Counted from the first letter of the stretch, positions 42,279 through 51,469 are shown. The stretch is DNA of 64,000 nt from Polynucleobacter sp. 86C-FISCH (GCF_018882415.1 NZ_JACVOL010000001.1:310001-374000), one strand, 5' to 3'. Program-made: numbers and translations. The notes: a model not told the origin generated them from the sequence alone.

Positions 42279-44018
42279 TCACAACACTTTGGCTGTAACA
42301 ACAATAGCCATAATTTGTCTACCGGAAGTTGCATCAAACCCGCCACCCAGAAGATAGAAAAAGGGGGATAAAATCCCAGCGTTTTGATTCGTGCCGGTTT
42401 CTTTCGTGAGGCTGGTCAGAAGCAAAGCATCGCCTGGCGTTAGAGTTACGGTATTTTGGAAAGTGCTGGTATCAATGTCGGGCGTTTGAATGGAGGCCTG
42501 AGATGATCCCGACCCACTGGTCACTGTCTTTAGGGAGACCAAGGCACTATTTGTCATAGTCATGGCCAGCACGATCTTGCCATTGATAATGCGTGGCACA
42601 AACATGGCTGTAAATCCAACAGTAAATGTCCCAGGGGTAAGTGATGTTGTAGTGCCGACGTTTGCTGAGGTCGTAGAGTTAGAGGAAGCAAGGTAGCTCT
42701 GCTGGCGGGCCAACTGAACTGGTGTTGGTTGGCCATTCATCGCAATCGCTTGCTGATGAAGTTTTTCGGACACCTTGCCTATGGTTGAAAGTGCGTTGAA
42801 TGCCGCTGTTGAGCCTGCGTAATTCGAAGAGTTGATTACAGAAGCGCCAATATTGAAAGGTGTAATACCCCCAATGACTGCTGGGGTTTGAACACCGGTA
42901 ACATTAAAACCCAGATTACCAGTGGATTTAAAAATCACACTAGGATTCCAGCTATAGTTCTCTTCGTTATTTACAGCAACCGTATAAATGTTGACATCAA
43001 TCTGAACCTGCTGCGATAACTGATCAGACAACGTTTTTACCCATGTTTCCATATGTCGCACTTCTGCAGGGGACCCGGTAACCGTAATAGAACCTGCTGC
43101 TGCATTGACTGCTACTTCAGCGCCTTTACCGACCACCTTGGCTGTTGTTTCAATATCTTTCCAAAGATCTACGTCATAACGTGAAGTGCTGTCAGCGCCG
43201 GAAGAGCTGTTTGCACCACCCGAGGCGGCGGCACCACCAGAACCCGATGAGCCAGAAACTGAGGATGAGGTGGTTGTAATGGTGGAGCTACCCTTGAAGG
43301 TACGAGCGATGGTTGGGAGGTAAAAGGTTTTTGATTCACTCCGAAAAAATAGTGCTTTGCCATCGGCAAACTTCCACCACACTCCAGTTTTTTGCGCGAG
43401 CTGATCTAATAGACCGTTTAAGGTACCCTCATAGTTAAGGGTCATTGGAATCTGAAGTGGCAACCGTGTTAGCGGTGTAGTTGTTGGCGCCTGAAAGTTC
43501 GCACCAAGCGAAGTGCTCGGTGTTATTGGGCCGCCAAGTGGGGCTGGTAGGCCGGAGCCGTTCATGGCATTGGGTGCAATTGCAGCCGGGGTAGGTGGTG
43601 GGGAAAGGGTATTCGACGCCCCTGATATACCTGCACCACTCATGGTTGCCTGAGTTGCTGTATTAACCTGGAGACCTGTTAAGTCAACCGCGATGTTAAA
43701 TTCTTCGCTGATCCAATGCGCCACATCAGGCAAAAGAACTGAACGCGAAGGCTTGTACACCACCTTCTTTTTTAAGAGTGGCGATAATTGCTCCGCAACA
43801 CTAATCTTCTCTCCAGCTAAATACGCCCCTGAATTTTTAAGTACTACAGGTCGTGCAGGATCGGTATTTCCATACTTTGCCAGCTGCTCCTCATAAGCAG
43901 CTTGTCGCTGATTATTCTTTGCTCCAATAAAACCTGAACAGGCGGAAACCAAGAAGCAGGCCGTCAAAAGCAAAGCCCACAAACCTCTTCTTTTTGTTTT
44001 TGTGTTGAAATTTTTCAT
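42279..44018 (-). CDS. pilN: Outer-membrane lipoprotein secretin PilN
   Basis: 579 aa. Lipobox V-S-A-C27 after a basic signal peptide, so it is lipid-anchored as R64 PilN is. N-domains (VAHWISEEFNIAVDLTGL), a Gly/Ser-rich linker, and the secretin beta domain with VQIDVNIYTVAVNNEENYSW and the C-terminal TLTPGDALLLTSL. It forms the pore for the thin pilus. ATGA overlap with pilL. Confidence 0.9.
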   Translation of the reverse strand: MKNFNTKTKRRGLWALLLTACFLVSACSGFIGAKNNQRQAAYEEQLAKYGNTDPARPVVLKNSGAYLAGEKISVAEQLSPLLKKKVVYKPSRSVLLPDVAHWISEEFNIAVDLTGLQVNTATQATMSGAGISGASNTLSPPPTPAAIAPNAMNGSGLPAPLGGPITPSTSLGANFQAPTTTPLTRLPLQIPMTLNYEGTLNGLLDQLAQKTGVWWKFADGKALFFRSESKTFYLPTIARTFKGSSTITTTSSSVSGSSGSGGAAASGGANSSSGADSTSRYDVDLWKDIETTAKVVGKGAEVAVNAAAGSITVTGSPAEVRHMETWVKTLSDQLSQQVQIDVNIYTVAVNNEENYSWNPSVIFKSTGNLGFNVTGVQTPAVIGGITPFNIGASVINSSNYAGSTAAFNALSTIGKVSEKLHQQAIAMNGQPTPVQLARQQSYLASSNSTTSANVGTTTSLTPGTFTVGFTAMFVPRIINGKIVLAMTMTNSALVSLKTVTSGSGSSQASIQTPDIDTSTFQNTVTLTPGDALLLTSLTKETGTNQNAGILSPFFYLLGGGFDATSGRQIMAIVVTAKVL

Positions 44019-44803
44019 TGCGGTGTGACTCCAGGGCCGGTGATAACCAAAGTTTTATTGGCGTTATAAAAATTGGCGTGAATGAGAACCCCATTGGTTG
44101 AGAGGGTTTCAATTACTTTTGCTGCTGCTACGTCAAAATTTCCAGAAAATTCGGAATTGGCGGGAATTACCCAGTCTTTATCAAACTGCCAAACTAATGA
44201 CCAATCCGAATCCTTGGCCCACTTAGTTAACTCTGAGCGAATGGTTTCACCTTTTTTGAGCTGCCAATACCGAGTTGGGGGCTCTATTGCTATTGCCGGT
44301 ATATTTTTTTGTGGTTCTTTTGATTCAGTAAGGCCAATGTCTAGCTCTCCCCCTGAGGAAACGGTTACTTTTTCTGTGATTGAGTAAGACCCGCGCGGTC
44401 CAGCAATAGTGGTAACAATCTGCTCAGAACCAAGGGCTGCCCTCTTAACTACTAAACTGTTGTCCGTCAAGTACCACTCAAGTTGCAGCGGATGAAAAAT
44501 ATCATCGAGTGCTTGGCCGATCGTACCGTTGACAACTTTCCAAGTGACTACCTTGCTCATGCTCAGATTGCTATTCAAGTAAATTGCAGACACCGTTGGC
44601 AACAATTTTTCTAGTGCCAAGCCCACCGGCAACTTGCCAGAGCCGCTGTATGGAGCCGTATCCAGTGTCGCAGCTGGCATCGATTTGTTGCTAATACTTT
44701 TTACAGCTGGGGTAGCAGCGGACACCTGTGAATGCAATAAGCTGATAACTGCCACTGGTGCAAAAATAAAAGGCGCTAACGACCGCAAAGATTTAATACT
44801 CAT
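44015..44803 (-). CDS. pilL: Pilus biogenesis protein PilL-like (TcpQ domain)
   Basis: 262-aa exported protein. Signal peptide (LAPFIFAPVAVISLLHSQVSA) and two similar regions: SGKLPVGLALEKLLP...YLTDNSLVVKR, and the C-terminal TcpQ-type domain YWQLKKGETIRSELTKWAKDSDWSLVWQFDKDW in part. PilL of thin pili works with the secretin. ATG 44803 overlaps the topB stop by 4 nt; a longer in-frame start inside topB is unlikely. Confidence 0.82.
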   Translation of the reverse strand: MSIKSLRSLAPFIFAPVAVISLLHSQVSAATPAVKSISNKSMPAATLDTAPYSGSGKLPVGLALEKLLPTVSAIYLNSNLSMSKVVTWKVVNGTIGQALDDIFHPLQLEWYLTDNSLVVKRAALGSEQIVTTIAGPRGSYSITEKVTVSSGGELDIGLTESKEPQKNIPAIAIEPPTRYWQLKKGETIRSELTKWAKDSDWSLVWQFDKDWVIPANSEFSGNFDVAAAKVIETLSTNGVLIHANFYNANKTLVITGPGVTPQ

Positions 44804-46974
44804 TGATTTGCAACTCCTTCGCGTAGTGGCCACTTTGAGCCAAGTTCTTTTGAATTTTTATACCCTGGCCACCAAGAAATCCCACAAGACATACAGCGGA
44901 AATAGGTCTTGTCAGCCCTCGTTTTTAGTGATGCAGTGGGTTTATTGCATTGATCACAATTGGGCCCTTTTAGATTTGCTTTGGAGCTGGAAGAGCTACT
45001 TTTTGGCAAATCCTCAAACTGCTTACCGGGTTTTCCAGAATCATCTGCAAATCTAGCGCAGCATTCAGCGCAAGCATGGTATGTGCCTCCTGATTTGCTG
45101 GTTCGCAAGATGCACTTAGCGCCATGGCAAGCGGGGCAAACATTAAAAGTCAACGTGGCCAAATCAATAAAATTTGCATTGAGCAGCGCACTGCACAAGA
45201 GGCGCGCTGTATCTTTTACTGAACTCAAAAATGCATCTAATGTAAGTCGGCCCATTGCAATATCAGCCAATGCATCTTCTTGCAATGCAGTTGTCGCGGC
45301 TTGCGCAAAAGTTGCCGTGCCAACATCTTTTCTCAGCCACGAAATTAACTGCGTGCCTTTTAGTGTTGCAATTAAATTTTTGCCCTTACGCTCTACGTAA
45401 CCCTTGCTAATCAGCGCCTCCAACATTGCTGCTCTAGTGGCCTCTGTTCCAAGACCAGAGGTCTCCTTAAGGCGCTCTTTTAGCTTTGGATCATCAATAT
45501 ATTTATGGACGGATTTCATTGCCGCAATTAGGGTGCCATCCGTGTAATGTTTTAAAGGTGCCGTCTCTTTGCTAAGTACCTCAGCTTTATTACAAAGGAG
45601 CGCCCGGCCCTTCTCGAGGTCTGGTAACTGGGAAAAGCTCGTGGAGTCGCCATCCTCTTGCTGCTCGTCTGATTCACTTCCTGACCACCCTGCAACCAAA
45701 ACTGTACGAGACTTAGCTAAGAAAACTTTTGACGGGTCGTTGTCCAAAGTAAATTTTGCTTGACGCACCTCAAAAGATTCTGGCTCCATAAAAAGCTGGG
45801 CAAACGACTTTTTAATGAGTTCAAAAACTTTAATGGTGTTTGAATCTAAGTTAGCCCCCTTTGTGACCACCCCAGTAGGAATAATTCCGTGGTGCGCTTC
45901 TACTTTTGAAGTATTCCAAGCAACATGCTGGCGCTTTGGATCAATCCCTTCTCCAATTAACCCTAAATCTGTCAATATCTGATTCGCTTTAGAAAACATC
46001 TCAAGCGGTAAGTAAGCGCAATCAGTTCTCGGATAAGTGGTTAATTTCGCCTCGTAGAGTGTTTGTGCTGCTGCGAGTGTTTGTGCTGCCGAAAGACCTA
46101 GCAATCTGCTAGTAGCTGCCTGTAAAGTCCCCAAAGTAAAAGGCATTGGGGCAGAACGAGTTCCGGGCTTACAAGCAAACTCCGATACCACTAAAGTTGC
46201 ACCAACCAATTCCAAACACAACTGTTGTGCGATTTCTTCTTTTAATAGAAGGCCTTGCTCATTTAAAAATTCCTCAGGTATTGACCACCGAGCGACAATG
46301 CCATCAAGTGTTATTTCCAATAAATAATGGTTTTGTTTTGTGAAATTCTTAATTGCAGCATCACGATCAGTAATTAAAGCGAGTGTTGGTGTTTGCACCC
46401 TGCCTACGCTCCACGCACCCTGCTCACCCATTGCCTGAAGATTACGAGAGAGCGCAATTGAGGCATTTAAAGAAATTAGCCAATCAGCGCGTTGGCGTGC
46501 AAGAGCGGAATCGTAGATGCGACTGTAATCGCTGTTGGACTTAATTTTGGCCAAGGCCAACTTGACGCTCTCAGCATCAAGACTGGAAAGCCAAAGCCTC
46601 GAGGTTTTACCATTCCAACCCAAAACTGGAAATAGCTCATCAACCAGTAATTGGCCCTCTCGATCCGCATCACCCGCATTTACGACCTCATTAGCCTCCT
46701 TCAAGAGGCTTTTAATGACCTTAACTTGATCAGCGGCTTTTGGTCTTGGTGACAACTTAAAAACATCAGGGATTACTGGGAGATGGTTTGGCAACACTTT
46801 GCCGCCTTCTACGTAATACTCTGGCTGCGCTTGCTCAAGTAGGTGCCCATAACACCAGGTAACTTTAGTATCTACAGACGGAAGATCATAGAAGCCTGAA
46901 CCTTTTTTACCACCACCCAAAGCATCAGCAATGGCAGCGGCGACAGAGGGTTTTTCGGCAATAAAGAGACGCAT
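44800..46974 (-). CDS. topB: DNA topoisomerase III (plasmid TraE type)
   Basis: 724-aa type IA topoisomerase for decatenation during transfer or replication. Toprim (MRLFIAEKPSVAAAIADALGG, DADREGQLLVDE), the catalytic tyrosine in TTYPRTDCAYL, and two C-terminal zinc ribbons (CPACHGAKC...CAECC; CDQCNKPT...CMSCG). ATG 46974 has GGAA 7 nt upstream. It heads the pil operon, so topoisomerase and pilus genes share the promoter at 47001. Confidence 0.94.
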   Translation of the reverse strand: MRLFIAEKPSVAAAIADALGGGKKGSGFYDLPSVDTKVTWCYGHLLEQAQPEYYVEGGKVLPNHLPVIPDVFKLSPRPKAADQVKVIKSLLKEANEVVNAGDADREGQLLVDELFPVLGWNGKTSRLWLSSLDAESVKLALAKIKSNSDYSRIYDSALARQRADWLISLNASIALSRNLQAMGEQGAWSVGRVQTPTLALITDRDAAIKNFTKQNHYLLEITLDGIVARWSIPEEFLNEQGLLLKEEIAQQLCLELVGATLVVSEFACKPGTRSAPMPFTLGTLQAATSRLLGLSAAQTLAAAQTLYEAKLTTYPRTDCAYLPLEMFSKANQILTDLGLIGEGIDPKRQHVAWNTSKVEAHHGIIPTGVVTKGANLDSNTIKVFELIKKSFAQLFMEPESFEVRQAKFTLDNDPSKVFLAKSRTVLVAGWSGSESDEQQEDGDSTSFSQLPDLEKGRALLCNKAEVLSKETAPLKHYTDGTLIAAMKSVHKYIDDPKLKERLKETSGLGTEATRAAMLEALISKGYVERKGKNLIATLKGTQLISWLRKDVGTATFAQAATTALQEDALADIAMGRLTLDAFLSSVKDTARLLCSALLNANFIDLATLTFNVCPACHGAKCILRTSKSGGTYHACAECCARFADDSGKPGKQFEDLPKSSSSSSKANLKGPNCDQCNKPTASLKTRADKTYFRCMSCGISWWPGYKNSKELGSKWPLREGVANQ

Positions 46975-47000
46975 ATAGGTATGTTCCAAAAGTGGTTCTA

Positions 47001-47026
47001 CCTATAATGCGCAGGGCGTTCACCCC
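47001..47026 (-). promoter_or_regulatory. ICE promoter-operator copy 8, before topB-pil operon
   Basis: Minus-strand GGGGTGAACGCCCTGCGCATTATAGG then TAGAAC. Its leader (AGTGGTTCTACCTATAATGCGC in plus order, written here in part) is the same as that before trbF, so the two copies share more than the core. Confidence 0.75.
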
Positions 47027-47058
47027 CTATTTAGAAATTCTTGAACGCCCAGGCAAGC

Positions 47059-47445
47059 TCATAACTCTTGTTTAGGTTTCATTTGAATTTGCTCTATGCG
47101 ATTCAACGCAAGATTGACGTAGTTAGCGTCGATATGCGCTTGATGTTTATGTTCTCCAGACTCTTTATCAACCCAAGTCTGGATTGTTAATTCCCCTTGC
47201 GCATTTACTCGCATACCCTTGCCAAGCAAGTGCATGACTTCACCGCCAAGTCGCTCATTCCAAATGGTGATGTTAACTGGCATTGACTTTTCCTCGTCTT
47301 GAGAAAATCCGTCGGCTGCGTCTTTTTTGTAAACATCAGACCAAATTCGAATTTGGGTAATGGTTTTATTCTCACCCTTGACCTGAATAACCTTTTGTTC
47401 TGGGTCGGCCAATAAATTACCTTTTACTTCCGCATTAATAGTCAT
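47059..47445 (-). CDS. ssb: Single-stranded DNA-binding protein
   Basis: 128-aa OB-fold protein. TINAEVKGNLLADPEQK, ITQIRIWSDVYK and MPVNITIWNERLGGEVMHLLGKGMRVNAQGELTI in part match plasmid-type SSB, which coats transferred single strands. ATG 47445 has AAGGAG 6 nt upstream; an earlier GTG does not. Acidic C-terminal tip typical of host SSB is absent (it ends KPKQEL). Confidence 0.85.
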   Translation of the reverse strand: MTINAEVKGNLLADPEQKVIQVKGENKTITQIRIWSDVYKKDAADGFSQDEEKSMPVNITIWNERLGGEVMHLLGKGMRVNAQGELTIQTWVDKESGEHKHQAHIDANYVNLALNRIEQIQMKPKQEL

Positions 47446-47502
47446 TCGACACTCCTTCTGATTGAAATTAACATTCACCGCCCTATATAGAGCGGTGTAC
47501 CA

Positions 47503-50130
47503 CTACCTTTGTAGATCTTTTGATAAAGATTTAGATGTAGGTTTGACCATTCCAATGACACGACCGCCAACATCATGCTGGTATTTGATGGAGAGGTCTC
47601 TACCTACGATCGGCAATCGATCCAGCCTTTTGATTGCATGAACTACCACCTCATTTCCCGGGGCAGCTTGGGCAACATGTAGGCTTGTCAGCCCCAAAAC
47701 CTTGCCACAAAATTCATTGGTTCCTAGTTGCAATTGCGCATCGGCGTTCAAAGCGGTCGCCTTCTCGCCTAGCAGCGACTTTCCCAGAGATATAGCTGCC
47801 TTACGGCTTTGCTCCTCACCTGAGACAATGCCTTTTTCAATTTGGTCCCTAACGAGGCTAATTTCAGTTGTGGCCTTTACAAAATCAGCGCCACTAGCAA
47901 GATCATTAAAGTCACTGCCCTTCATCCCATCAGGGAACTGCGGGACAATCAGACCAACGCCATACTTTTCTGAAACTCTTGTGGCAGTTTCCACGCCTAC
48001 GTTGACTGATTTATCACGATCATTATCTGCAGCAATAAAAATCGGAGTTGTTGGAAAGCGCTCTTTTAGCGCTGCAACTACTGGCTCCATATTGCCAGCA
48101 TCAAACGTGGCGACCACATTTTGATTTGTATGTAGCGCAATGGTTGCTGCCGTAGCAAACCCTTCAGCAACAATAATTGGCTTTGATGGATTTGATTTGT
48201 CGCTGTCAGAATTGAAAAAATACATTGTTCCCTTCTTTTGACCGCCAGCTTCAAAACGCTTTTCACCCTCCGGTGAAATGCTTTGGATAGACCATAGCTT
48301 GCCGTCAATGTCTCGCATCGGGATAAGTAGATTGCCGGCCGCATCAACATGAACTCCGTAGGCAAAGACAGTGCCTTTTTTTTCCAAATAGGGGTGCTCT
48401 CTATCTTCAAAGATAGGCTTTGCCGCATAGTATTTTTCATGGCACTTGGTTGCTACCGCCTCATGTTGTTCGGCTAGTTCAACCTCTCTTTGTTGCTTGG
48501 CGATCTGCATTTGTGCGCGCAACTGCTCCTTCTGGTCCGCAGAAAGCTCTTCACCTCCAATGGTCCAATTTTCTTTTAGGCCGGTAGCGTGGTTTTGTAT
48601 GAAGCCTGCAGGCTTTCCATCTAGGTGTCCAACATAGGCACCATCTCTATTGCCAGCGCCCTTACCCTCAATTGGTACACGGTGAAACTTGCCATCCATA
48701 ATGGGCTGGCCTTCCAGCACGAGCCCTGCTGCGCGAACTGCAGCTCCAAATTCCTCATGAGGATCACGATTTGCATCACGAGCAGCCTTAGAAATTGCCC
48801 GCTCAACTTCTTTATGATTTGGCAACCATTTTTTCAGCGGTTCAAGAGGTGCATTTTTCGGCGCATACCAAAATTGGGTCTCTGGATTCCACTTAGCCCC
48901 CGCAGCCTTCGCCAGCTCTTTTTGAGCAAAGGGTACAACTAAAACAGTATCCTCAATGGCCGCCTGCAATTCCGTGGCAATTTCTACATTGCGGCTCCGT
49001 TCAAATACACCAGGATTCATAGCTCTTTTAGCGCGAGGGTCGTTATGCCCCTTTGACCAATTTAGATGGTCCTCTGAACCTCGTTCATAAGGATTTTCGG
49101 CGTATTTAAGGCCACCTGCGGCTGCAATACCTCCTTCGACGAAAGGACTCTTTTTGACAGAAATAGGCTGTTCATTTGATAGGCCTTGCTCATGAGCGAT
49201 ACCGCGCTCTTGCTCTAGCCCCATTACATACTCAGTAATCTTTTCTGCTGCAGCTGCAGCTTTAAAGATTTCATTCTTATCCTGTCTTAGGACCTCAACC
49301 CATGAGGCAACATATGAAGCATGATGGCCTGGATCATGAGGAATACCTAAGCGATCAGCCAAAAAATAACTAGCCAATTCTGCGCGAAGCTCCTCTTTTG
49401 CATAACTAACACTGCCGTAAGCGCCCGATAAATCTCGGTCTAACCTGCTGCTATGACCTGTCCAATGCCCAAGCTCATGCAACGCGGTACCGTAGTACGC
49501 CTGGCTGCTTGCAAATTGATCTTTGCCTGGCATATGAATTGAATCGGTACGGGGACGATAAAAGGCTCTGTCCGCTTGCTCATGGGTAATTTGTGCGCCG
49601 GAGGCATTAAGAATTTGTTCAGCGCGCTCCTCTGGAGCCCACTCATAAGTCCGGTCACTTTTGACTAGCTCTGGAACCCCAGTCATTTGTTCAGCATTAA
49701 ATACAACTGCCGTAAAAACTCTTGGGCGAGCCAAGGTTACGTTGATTGTTTCTGGCTTTCCATCAGGCCCCAAAATAGGTGCGCCAGTCGCATCAAGCTT
49801 TGGTTGCTGCTCTGCATGCTTCCAATATTCGATTTGAGAGCCACGTTCACCCTTATTTACCTGGTAACCAGCGGCGGCAGCCTGCTTGTAAGTCATCCAC
49901 CTTGTGTCTGAACGACCCTCCAACGAGAGCGCTAAATTATTAATGCCGCGGTACGGCTTACCCGTAACCGGGTTTTGGGGCATTAAATCAACCCGCGCAT
50001 CCCATGGTTTTTGCCATGGGGCGACTCCCGCCTCAAGTTGCTCGATGAGTTTGCTAGTTAATCGCGCGCGAAAGTCTTGCTTTGTGTTTTCGGCGGTTTC
50101 ATTTGGAGTAATTGCTTGTTCCTTAGCCAT
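47503..50130 (-). CDS. ArdC-like / Toprim primase / KfrB fusion protein
   Basis: 875-aa multidomain protein. Residues about 20-130: ArdC-type ssDNA-binding domain (APWQKPWDARVDLMPQNPVTGKPYRGIN in part). Residues about 215-260: zincin-like HELGHWTGHSSRLDRDL (HELGH near 218-222). Residues about 385-430: DUF5710 (VPFAQKELAKAAGAKWNPETQFWYAP in part). Residues about 560-790: TraC-like primase with Toprim motifs IIVAEGFATAATI, AADNDRDKS and GSDFNDLA. The C terminus resembles KfrB. It would protect and prime the entering strand. ATG 50130 follows AAGGG. Confidence 0.85.
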   Translation of the reverse strand: MAKEQAITPNETAENTKQDFRARLTSKLIEQLEAGVAPWQKPWDARVDLMPQNPVTGKPYRGINNLALSLEGRSDTRWMTYKQAAAAGYQVNKGERGSQIEYWKHAEQQPKLDATGAPILGPDGKPETINVTLARPRVFTAVVFNAEQMTGVPELVKSDRTYEWAPEERAEQILNASGAQITHEQADRAFYRPRTDSIHMPGKDQFASSQAYYGTALHELGHWTGHSSRLDRDLSGAYGSVSYAKEELRAELASYFLADRLGIPHDPGHHASYVASWVEVLRQDKNEIFKAAAAAEKITEYVMGLEQERGIAHEQGLSNEQPISVKKSPFVEGGIAAAGGLKYAENPYERGSEDHLNWSKGHNDPRAKRAMNPGVFERSRNVEIATELQAAIEDTVLVVPFAQKELAKAAGAKWNPETQFWYAPKNAPLEPLKKWLPNHKEVERAISKAARDANRDPHEEFGAAVRAAGLVLEGQPIMDGKFHRVPIEGKGAGNRDGAYVGHLDGKPAGFIQNHATGLKENWTIGGEELSADQKEQLRAQMQIAKQQREVELAEQHEAVATKCHEKYYAAKPIFEDREHPYLEKKGTVFAYGVHVDAAGNLLIPMRDIDGKLWSIQSISPEGEKRFEAGGQKKGTMYFFNSDSDKSNPSKPIIVAEGFATAATIALHTNQNVVATFDAGNMEPVVAALKERFPTTPIFIAADNDRDKSVNVGVETATRVSEKYGVGLIVPQFPDGMKGSDFNDLASGADFVKATTEISLVRDQIEKGIVSGEEQSRKAAISLGKSLLGEKATALNADAQLQLGTNEFCGKVLGLTSLHVAQAAPGNEVVVHAIKRLDRLPIVGRDLSIKYQHDVGGRVIGMVKPTSKSLSKDLQR

Positions 50131-50139
50131 ATTCATCCC

Positions 50140-50280
50140 TTAATTTGTAGTAATTAAATCGGCATCTTCTTGGCCAACTGAAGCCAAGGCATCCTCATCA
50201 TCAATAGCGTCTTCAGTGAATGCATACGTCAAAAAGTCCTCTGATAAATCGGAGGACTGTTTCTCTAAACCATTGGCCAT
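50140..50280 (-). CDS. 46-aa very acidic protein, first gene of the primase unit
   Basis: ATG 50280 has AAAGGAG 6 nt upstream. The product has 13 Asp/Glu and one Lys (LEKQSSDLSEDFL, TEDAIDDEDALASVGQEDAD). Its stop lies 9 nt before the primase start. The acidity and the position before an ArdC-type gene allow a DNA-mimic or antirestriction role, but nothing proves it. It is too short for usual gene calling. Confidence 0.6.
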   Translation of the reverse strand: MANGLEKQSSDLSEDFLTYAFTEDAIDDEDALASVGQEDADLITTN

Positions 50281-50325
50281 AAAGGCTCCTTTAAAGATTG
50301 GGGGAGTAGCCCACCTAGGGCTTAT

Positions 50326-50350
50326 TGATAATGCGCAGGGCGTTCACCCC
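50326..50350 (-). promoter_or_regulatory. ICE promoter-operator copy 9, before the primase-ssb unit
   Basis: Minus-strand GGGGTGAACGCCCTGCGCATTATC, with TAAGCC at the -10 place. It lies between the divergent acidic-protein gene and the VirB1-like gene. Confidence 0.72.
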
Positions 50351-50355
50351 TGAAC

Positions 50356-50910
50356 ATGGCGGGCATTAGAGGTATGGCACCAATTGACTTAATGCAAACT
50401 TGCGCACCAAATATCTCCCCAACCACCCTTGCTGCCATCGTTAGACACGAAAGCGGCTGGAATCCTCATGCGCTGCATAACAACACCTTAAAAAGCTCTG
50501 TAAAGGCTTCAAGCAAAGAAGAGGCAGTGGCGATTGCCACCAAAATGATCAAGGCCGGACAGTCGGTAGACATGGGATTAGGGCAGATCAATAGTCAGCA
50601 TCTGGCGAGGTACAAACTCTCAGTTGAACAAGTCTTAGAGCCCTGTACAAATTTAAAAATCGCTCAAGACATATTGCTTGATGGCTGGAAAGTCTCCGGG
50701 GGTAATTTGATAGGGACCCTATCTGCTTACAACACGGGGAAAACGAATAGCGCCATAGGGTTGAGGTACGCCAATGCGGTAATTGCTAAAGCTACTGGAA
50801 ACAATAATTACAAGGGAGTTCCGGGGCAAGCTTATGCAGCAACAAGCCCCCTGACGAGCGTACTTACGCCAAAGGGTTTTAGTTTAATTTCAAAGGTAAA
50901 AGATGATTGA
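50356..50910 (+). CDS. VirB1/TrbN-like lytic transglycosylase
   Basis: 184 aa. LAAIVRHESGWNPHALHNN holds the catalytic glutamate; MGLGQINSQHLARY and GTLSAYNTGKTNSAIG are the other SLT motifs of the VirB1 group. No signal peptide is visible, as is true for some VirB1 relatives. The start is uncertain: ATG 50356 lacks a good ribosome binding site. It overlaps the next gene by 8 nt. Confidence 0.83.
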   Translation: MAGIRGMAPIDLMQTCAPNISPTTLAAIVRHESGWNPHALHNNTLKSSVKASSKEEAVAIATKMIKAGQSVDMGLGQINSQHLARYKLSVEQVLEPCTNLKIAQDILLDGWKVSGGNLIGTLSAYNTGKTNSAIGLRYANAVIAKATGNNNYKGVPGQAYAATSPLTSVLTPKGFSLISKVKDD

Positions 50911-51133
50911 TTGGGGGTTTGAATGGTTGGGGTCAGTTTTGGGAATTATTGGGGCGTTCTTAGTGGCCATCAATGGTAAGTACGCCAGCTATGGGTGGGT
51001 CAGCTTCTTATTGGCGAATATAGTAATGATTGGGTTTGCCATAGAAAGTGGCTTGTATGGAATACTCTGCCAACAGGTAGTTTTTATGGGAACAAGTGTG
51101 CTGGGGTTGTGGCGATCAAGTGGTGCCAAATAG
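50903..51133 (+). CDS. Small membrane protein, PnuC-like half
   Basis: 76 aa with three hydrophobic segments (LGSVLGIIGAFLVAI, WVSFLLANIVMIGFAI and GILCQQVVFMGTSVLGLW). The G-x-x-G-A-x-L-V-A-x-x-G-K-Y and FLLAN pattern is reminiscent of SemiSWEET/PnuC-type small transporters found on plasmids, from memory. Its start lies in the end of the VirB1-like gene. Confidence 0.55.
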   Translation: MIDWGFEWLGSVLGIIGAFLVAINGKYASYGWVSFLLANIVMIGFAIESGLYGILCQQVVFMGTSVLGLWRSSGAK

Positions 51134-51157
51134 GCATAAAACCTTTAAAATATAGGG

Positions 51158-51469
51158 ATGCAAGCCATAAACCAAAACCTTAAAACACAAGCCGTTCAAG
51201 CGATGGCCAAGAAATATATTTGGTGGCAAACCCCAATTGAAGCAGCCACTTGGCCAGAAAGAGTGATCGCCCAAGTAATGAATATTGGTGATTTTGATGA
51301 TGCCAAATACCTCATAGAAAGTGTGGGCGGAGAGGCTTTAATTAAGACCCTGAAAAACGCACAAGCAGGTTGGTTTAATGAGCGCTCTTGGTATTACTGG
51401 CACTATCGTCTCCAATTGTGCAAACTCGGAGAAGTTCCATCGCTCCCCGTTCGAAGGTTTGGCGCATGA
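51158..51469 (+). CDS. Putative antitoxin of nucleotidyltransferase pair A
   Basis: 103-aa helical protein (VAQAMAKKYIWWQTPIEAATWPERVIAQVMNIGDF in part, GWFNERSWYYWHYRL). Genes of this kind commonly precede AbiEii-like toxins. It overlaps the next gene by 4 nt (ATGA), the usual arrangement of a toxin-antitoxin pair. No direct test of function. Confidence 0.6.
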   Translation: MQAINQNLKTQAVQAMAKKYIWWQTPIEAATWPERVIAQVMNIGDFDDAKYLIESVGGEALIKTLKNAQAGWFNERSWYYWHYRLQLCKLGEVPSLPVRRFGA

